Shown: positions 5,565 to 7,812 of the stretch, piece by piece
Position numbering within the stretch: the first letter of the stretch is position 1
Layout of the letters: every line of letters starts with the position of its first letter
From: Deltaproteobacteria bacterium
GTDB taxonomy: Bacteria; Desulfobacterota; Binatia; UBA9968
Length of the DNA stretch: 7,812 nt
Reading direction: 5' to 3'
Assembly: GCA_005879435.1 (NCBI GenBank)
Contig: VBKX01000528.1
Span: forward strand, 1-7,812
Translations under genes and position numbers: made by a program
The notes under the pieces: model-generated
Told to the model about the DNA's origin: nothing
Databases searched by the model: none
The model's input: the letters and a program-made list of their open reading frames with translations, nothing else

Positions 5565-6376
5565 ATGCCTGCTATAAAACAAATTTTGACCAAGGTCGAC
5601 GCGCTCAACGGCGCCCAAAAGAGACTCGGCCACTATTTGCAAAACGACAGTACCGCGTTGCTGCACTCCAATGTGAATGATCTGGCTCAAGCCGTCGGGG
5701 TCAGCAACTCGACCGTCGTGCGCTTCGCCAAGAGTTTGGGCTATAAAGGATTCCCCGAATTTAAGCGCGATATACAAAGAGAAATGCGTCGCAAGCTGCG
5801 CGCCGCGGACCGCATGGAGGAAACCTTCGCGCAACTCGGCGGCGAAGAAAATATCCTTGCCAAGTTGATCAATCGGGATATTCAACTGCTTCAGGAAACA
5901 GTTCGAGCCGCCTCCTTCGCGGATTTCCACAAGGCCGTAGAGCTCATCCTGCGTGCGCGCAAGGTATTTCTCATTGGTCTCAATGCTTCCATGGCGCTCG
6001 CCTATCTGCTTCACTTTCGATATTTCTCACCGGCGGCATGTCGTTGCTCGAGCAACTTGCATTCATGGAGTCGACCGATGTACTAATCGCTATCGATTTT
6101 TTGCAAGTGCCGAGAGAAGTTCAGACCGCGCTTCAGCATGCGAAGAAAGTCGACGCGCCGATCCTCGGCATCACTGACTTCCCGAATTCACCGATTGCGA
6201 AAGCGGCGAACGTCTGCCTCTACGCGAAGCGCGGGCTGCATACCACGGTCAACTCGTTAACGCCGGCTTTTTCCCTGGTCAACGCGCTGGCGATCGCTGT
6301 CGGCTGGGCAAAAAAATCGGATTCGATCAAGGCATTGACGGATTTGGATAAACTGTTGGAGGAACGTGGGCCGTAA
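5565..6376 (+). pseudogene. MurR/RpiR-family transcriptional regulator, split by a frame change in the SIS domain
   Basis: The gene is readable in two frames. Frame one (from ATG 5565) gives an N-terminal RpiR helix-turn-helix domain: residues 1-30 lead in (ILTKVDALNGAQKRLGHYL), and 38-67 form the HTH with NDLAQAVGVSNSTVVRFAKSLGYKGF. A linker follows, then the first strand and helix of a SIS domain (KVFLIGLNASMALAYLLHFRYF, 133-154). After about 6026 this frame turns to nonsense and stops at 6086. The second frame continues the domain (LTGG, then LLEQLAFMESTDVLIAID and ILGITDFPNSPIAKAANV) to the TAA at 6374. Joining the two leaves the region between HFRYF and LTGG about six to eight residues shorter than usual, suggesting a small deletion not divisible by three rather than a single lost base. 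The usual phosphosugar-binding serines are missing from the AIDFLQVPRE loop. An in-frame TTG at 5520 lies inside the promoter and is rejected as the start. A sequencing or assembly error is the main alternative to a pseudogene. Confidence 0.82.
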
Positions 6377-6394
6377 ACGGCTCAGATCAATCAA

Positions 6395-6401
6395 AAGGAG
6401 A
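6395..6401 (+). promoter_or_regulatory. Ribosome binding site of the LLM oxidoreductase gene
   Basis: AAGGAGA lies six bases before ATG 6408. It decides this start over the in-frame GTG at 6366, which overlaps the end of the preceding gene and lacks such a site. Confidence 0.85.
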
Positions 6402-6407
6402 TTACGT

Positions 6408-7373
6408 ATGGCTACAAAATTGAAGTTTGGTTTGCTGTTGCCGCACTTTTGCGAATATGCGTCGGCCGAGAGTTGCATCGAGGGCGCAAAAAAGGCCGAG
6501 GCGTATGGCTTCGACTCGGTTTGGATCAGAGACCATCTGGTATTTGAACCGCACGGGATGGAAGGCGAGGATAATACCCACATCGAAGGGTTGTTGATCC
6601 TTGCCGCCATCGCGCCGGTTTGCAAGAAGCTAATTCTCGGCACCGGCACGATGATCTCGCACCGCAGTCCGATTCACTTGGCGCAATCCATGGCTGGCCT
6701 CAGCACGCTGTGCGATAGCAATATCATCATGGGTCTCGGCCTCGGCACTTTTCCCCATGAATTCGAAGCGGCCGGTTATAAGAAGACGACGTTGCAAGAT
6801 CGCGCGAATATAGCGAAGGTGAATGCGTTGCTTTGCCGGCGGTTCTGGGCCGGGGAAAAGATCACCTACAAAGATGACTACTACGACTTCAAAGACGTCG
6901 AGCTCAAACCGACGCCGAGCAAAAAGATTCCGATTTGGTACGGCGGCGGCACACCGGCTTCCTGCCGCCGCGCGGCGGATTACTGCGACGGCTGGATGCC
7001 CGGACGTATTCCTACGGCGACGTTTAACAAAATGGTCAAGTATCTCGAAGAGCAGTGCAAGCTCGCGGGACGACCGATGGTCACCACTGGAGCAATCCCC
7101 ATCACCAGCATCGACAAGAACCGAGACGTCGCGCTTAGCAAGGTAAACGTTAAGGGTCTGATCAACGAAGGCAACACCCCCGCTAAGAAAACCTGGGTGC
7201 GACCGGCGTCCGGCACCTTCTCAACGGTTGCGGACATCGAAGGGCTGCTCATGGCGGGAACCCCAGCCGATGGGCTCAATCATATTGTCTTCGATCTGCG
7301 CTTCCGCTACGCCGACTGGTACCAGCAGATCGACTTGTTGGGACAGGAAGTTTTGCCCGCGGTAAGAGCGTAG
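6408..7373 (+). CDS. LLM-class (luciferase-like) flavin- or F420-dependent oxidoreductase
   Basis: A 321-residue single-domain protein of the bacterial luciferase/F420 reductase superfamily, close to the family's usual length. Visible landmarks are KFGLLLPHF (5-13), the first barrel strand; AEAYGFDSVWIRDH (30-43); LILGTGTMISHRSPIHLAQSMAGL (76-98), the cofactor-side strand with its conserved RxPxxLA-like segment; MGLGLGTFPHEFEAAG (108-123); and IPIWYGGGTPASCRRAADYCDGWMP (174-198), a phosphate-contacting loop and helix typical of the family. Members carry out monooxygenation with FMNH2 or hydride transfer with F420; the sequence does not decide between them. There is no signal peptide or membrane segment. 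It lies 31 bases after the regulator gene on the same strand and may share its transcript, or use a promoter I cannot identify in so short a gap. With the neighbouring bicupin it gives this locus two probable oxygen- or flavin-dependent enzymes. Confidence 0.92.
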   Translation: MATKLKFGLLLPHFCEYASAESCIEGAKKAEAYGFDSVWIRDHLVFEPHGMEGEDNTHIEGLLILAAIAPVCKKLILGTGTMISHRSPIHLAQSMAGLSTLCDSNIIMGLGLGTFPHEFEAAGYKKTTLQDRANIAKVNALLCRRFWAGEKITYKDDYYDFKDVELKPTPSKKIPIWYGGGTPASCRRAADYCDGWMPGRIPTATFNKMVKYLEEQCKLAGRPMVTTGAIPITSIDKNRDVALSKVNVKGLINEGNTPAKKTWVRPASGTFSTVADIEGLLMAGTPADGLNHIVFDLRFRYADWYQQIDLLGQEVLPAVRA

Positions 7374-7377
7374 AGGG

Positions 7378-7422
7378 CGTTCAAATCGTTCCAGACGTTC
7401 AAGTCGTTCAAAACGTTCCGGA
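7378..7422 (+). repeat. Short tandem repeat, five 9-bp units
   Basis: Five consecutive 9-base units begin with CGTTC: CGTTCAAAT, CGTTCCAGA, CGTTCAAGT, CGTTCAAAA and CGTTCCGGA. The first five bases are invariant and the last four vary. The array starts five bases after the LLM stop codon and lies wholly between genes. Confidence 0.9.
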
Positions 7423-7453
7423 GGTCGGATCGGACGACTTGAACTATTTGAAC
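7379..7453. repeat. Two-stage inverted repeat (large imperfect hairpin) in the gap between the LLM and hydrolase genes
   Basis: GTTCAAAT (7379-7386) is the exact reverse complement of ATTTGAAC (7446-7453), and GTTCAAGTCGT (7397-7407) of ACGACTTGAAC (7434-7444). The two stems of 8 and 11 bp nest, separated by a 10-base bulge on one side and one base on the other, around a 26-base loop. No T-run follows the stem, so it is not a standard terminator. It could act as an RNA processing or stability element, or be a byproduct of the adjacent 9-bp repeats. Confidence 0.75.
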
Positions 7454-7475
7454 CAGATAGATTTTGGAGTTCGAC

Positions 7476-7812
7476 ATGCGTACAGAGAAAGTAAATTTTT
7501 ATAGCGAAGGCATCAAACTCGCCGGCGTGCTCTACCTGCCTGATTCCGATCAGGGCAAACCCTATCCGGGAATTGTCCAAGGCCCCGGCTTTCTCGGCCT
7601 CAAAGACGCGAAGCATTATATTATGATGTTCGACAAGCTTTGCGCCGCCGGCTACGCCTGTCTTTGTTTCGATTACCGCGGCTGGGGCGACAGCGAAGGC
7701 AACGAGCGCGGCTGGGTGATGCCGAAATGGCAGGCTGAAGACATCCGCAGTGCGTTGAGTTATCTGGAAACCCGTCCGGAAATCGATGCCGATCGCCTCG
7801 CCACCTACGGCT
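7476..7812 (+). CDS. Alpha/beta hydrolase, N-terminal part (3' end outside window)
   Basis: The frame runs from ATG 7476 to the window edge without a stop, giving 112 residues. It starts MRTEKVNFYSEGIKLAGVLY, the two opening strands common in dienelactone-hydrolase and S15-like alpha/beta hydrolases. Next come GIVQGPGFLGLKD (32-44), in the place of the oxyanion-hole strand, and AGYACLCFDYRGWGDSEG (58-75), the typical strand and YRGxGxSxG turn. Then DIRSALSYLETRPEIDADRLATYG leads to the point where the nucleophile elbow (GxSxGG) is expected. The window ends at YG, so the catalytic serine cannot be checked. There is no signal peptide, so it is probably a cytoplasmic esterase-, lactonase- or peptidase-like hydrolase. 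GGAG (7466-7469) lies six bases before the ATG. Confidence 0.88.
   Translation, partial: MRTEKVNFYSEGIKLAGVLYLPDSDQGKPYPGIVQGPGFLGLKDAKHYIMMFDKLCAAGYACLCFDYRGWGDSEGNERGWVMPKWQAEDIRSALSYLETRPEIDADRLATYG

Noticed and set aside
5514..6014. 166-residue open frame on the - strand
   Set aside because: Antisense to the HTH-coding part of the RpiR-type gene and runs into the divergent promoter region; no motif.
6010..6040. Programmed -1 frameshift in the regulator gene
   Set aside because: No slippery heptamer is present at the junction (GATATTTCTCACC), and the joined protein would still lack several residues, so mutation or sequence error is more likely.
7378..7453. CRISPR array or rho-independent terminator
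   Set aside because: Units of 9 bases without spacers are far too short for CRISPR, and no T-run follows the hairpin.
7221..7616. 131-residue open frame on the - strand with an FERLERLERFER-like stretch
   Set aside because: The repeated peptide is simply the 9-bp tandem repeat read backwards; the frame overlaps two better supported + strand genes.

Overview
The window is a gene-dense bacterial chromosome segment (GC-rich at third codon positions, strong AGGAGG-type ribosome sites, one- to twenty-base gaps between genes) devoted to small-molecule catabolism. I see no tRNA, rRNA, insertion sequence, integrase or CRISPR array. The gene mix (an isolated solute-binding protein, ornithine-cyclodeaminase-like enzymes, an isochorismatase-like amidase, an M24 hydrolase, a bicupin and a luciferase-like oxidoreductase) resembles catabolic islands of uncultured soil or sediment Proteobacteria-like lineages (Deltaproteobacteria, Binatota, Rokubacteria, Tectomicrobia). 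That placement is an impression; no marker gene is present.

Left part (1-4334, + strand) is one tight operon: the 3' end of an ornithine cyclodeaminase/mu-crystallin family gene, a periplasmic solute-binding protein with a signal peptide, an isochorismatase/N-carbamoylsarcosine-amidase-like cysteine hydrolase, an M24 (creatinase/Xaa-Pro peptidase fold) metallohydrolase, and a second, clearly different ornithine cyclodeaminase/mu-crystallin family protein. Read together they suggest capture of a nitrogen-containing solute, C-N bond hydrolysis by two unrelated hydrolases, and imine/amino-acid chemistry by NAD(P)-dependent enzymes. The substrate cannot be read from the sequence. The M24 plus cyclodeaminase pairing recalls ectoine-utilisation clusters, but the other ectoine genes are not in view.

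Middle part (4335-6376): a bicupin dioxygenase-like gene on the - strand converges on the operon and diverges from an RpiR/MurR-type regulator on the + strand. The regulator is split by a frame change inside its SIS domain, with an apparent small loss of sequence. The divergent gap holds a perfect 7-3-7 palindrome, TGTCAACGTTGTTGACA, whose two arms contain face-to-face TTGACA -35 hexamers for the two genes, plus a third half-site 52 bp away. This looks like a shared operator-promoter, probably for the RpiR protein.

Right part (6377-7812, + strand): a luciferase-like (LLM class) flavin or F420 oxidoreductase with a well-placed ribosome site, then a 102-bp gap with five tandem 9-bp units (CGTTCNNNN) that also contributes to a two-stage inverted repeat, then the 5' part of an alpha/beta hydrolase cut off by the window end just before its expected catalytic serine.

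Three starts differ from the longest open frame: the bicupin begins at 5456 (not 5477), the regulator at 5565 (not 5520) and the LLM gene at 6408 (not 6366).
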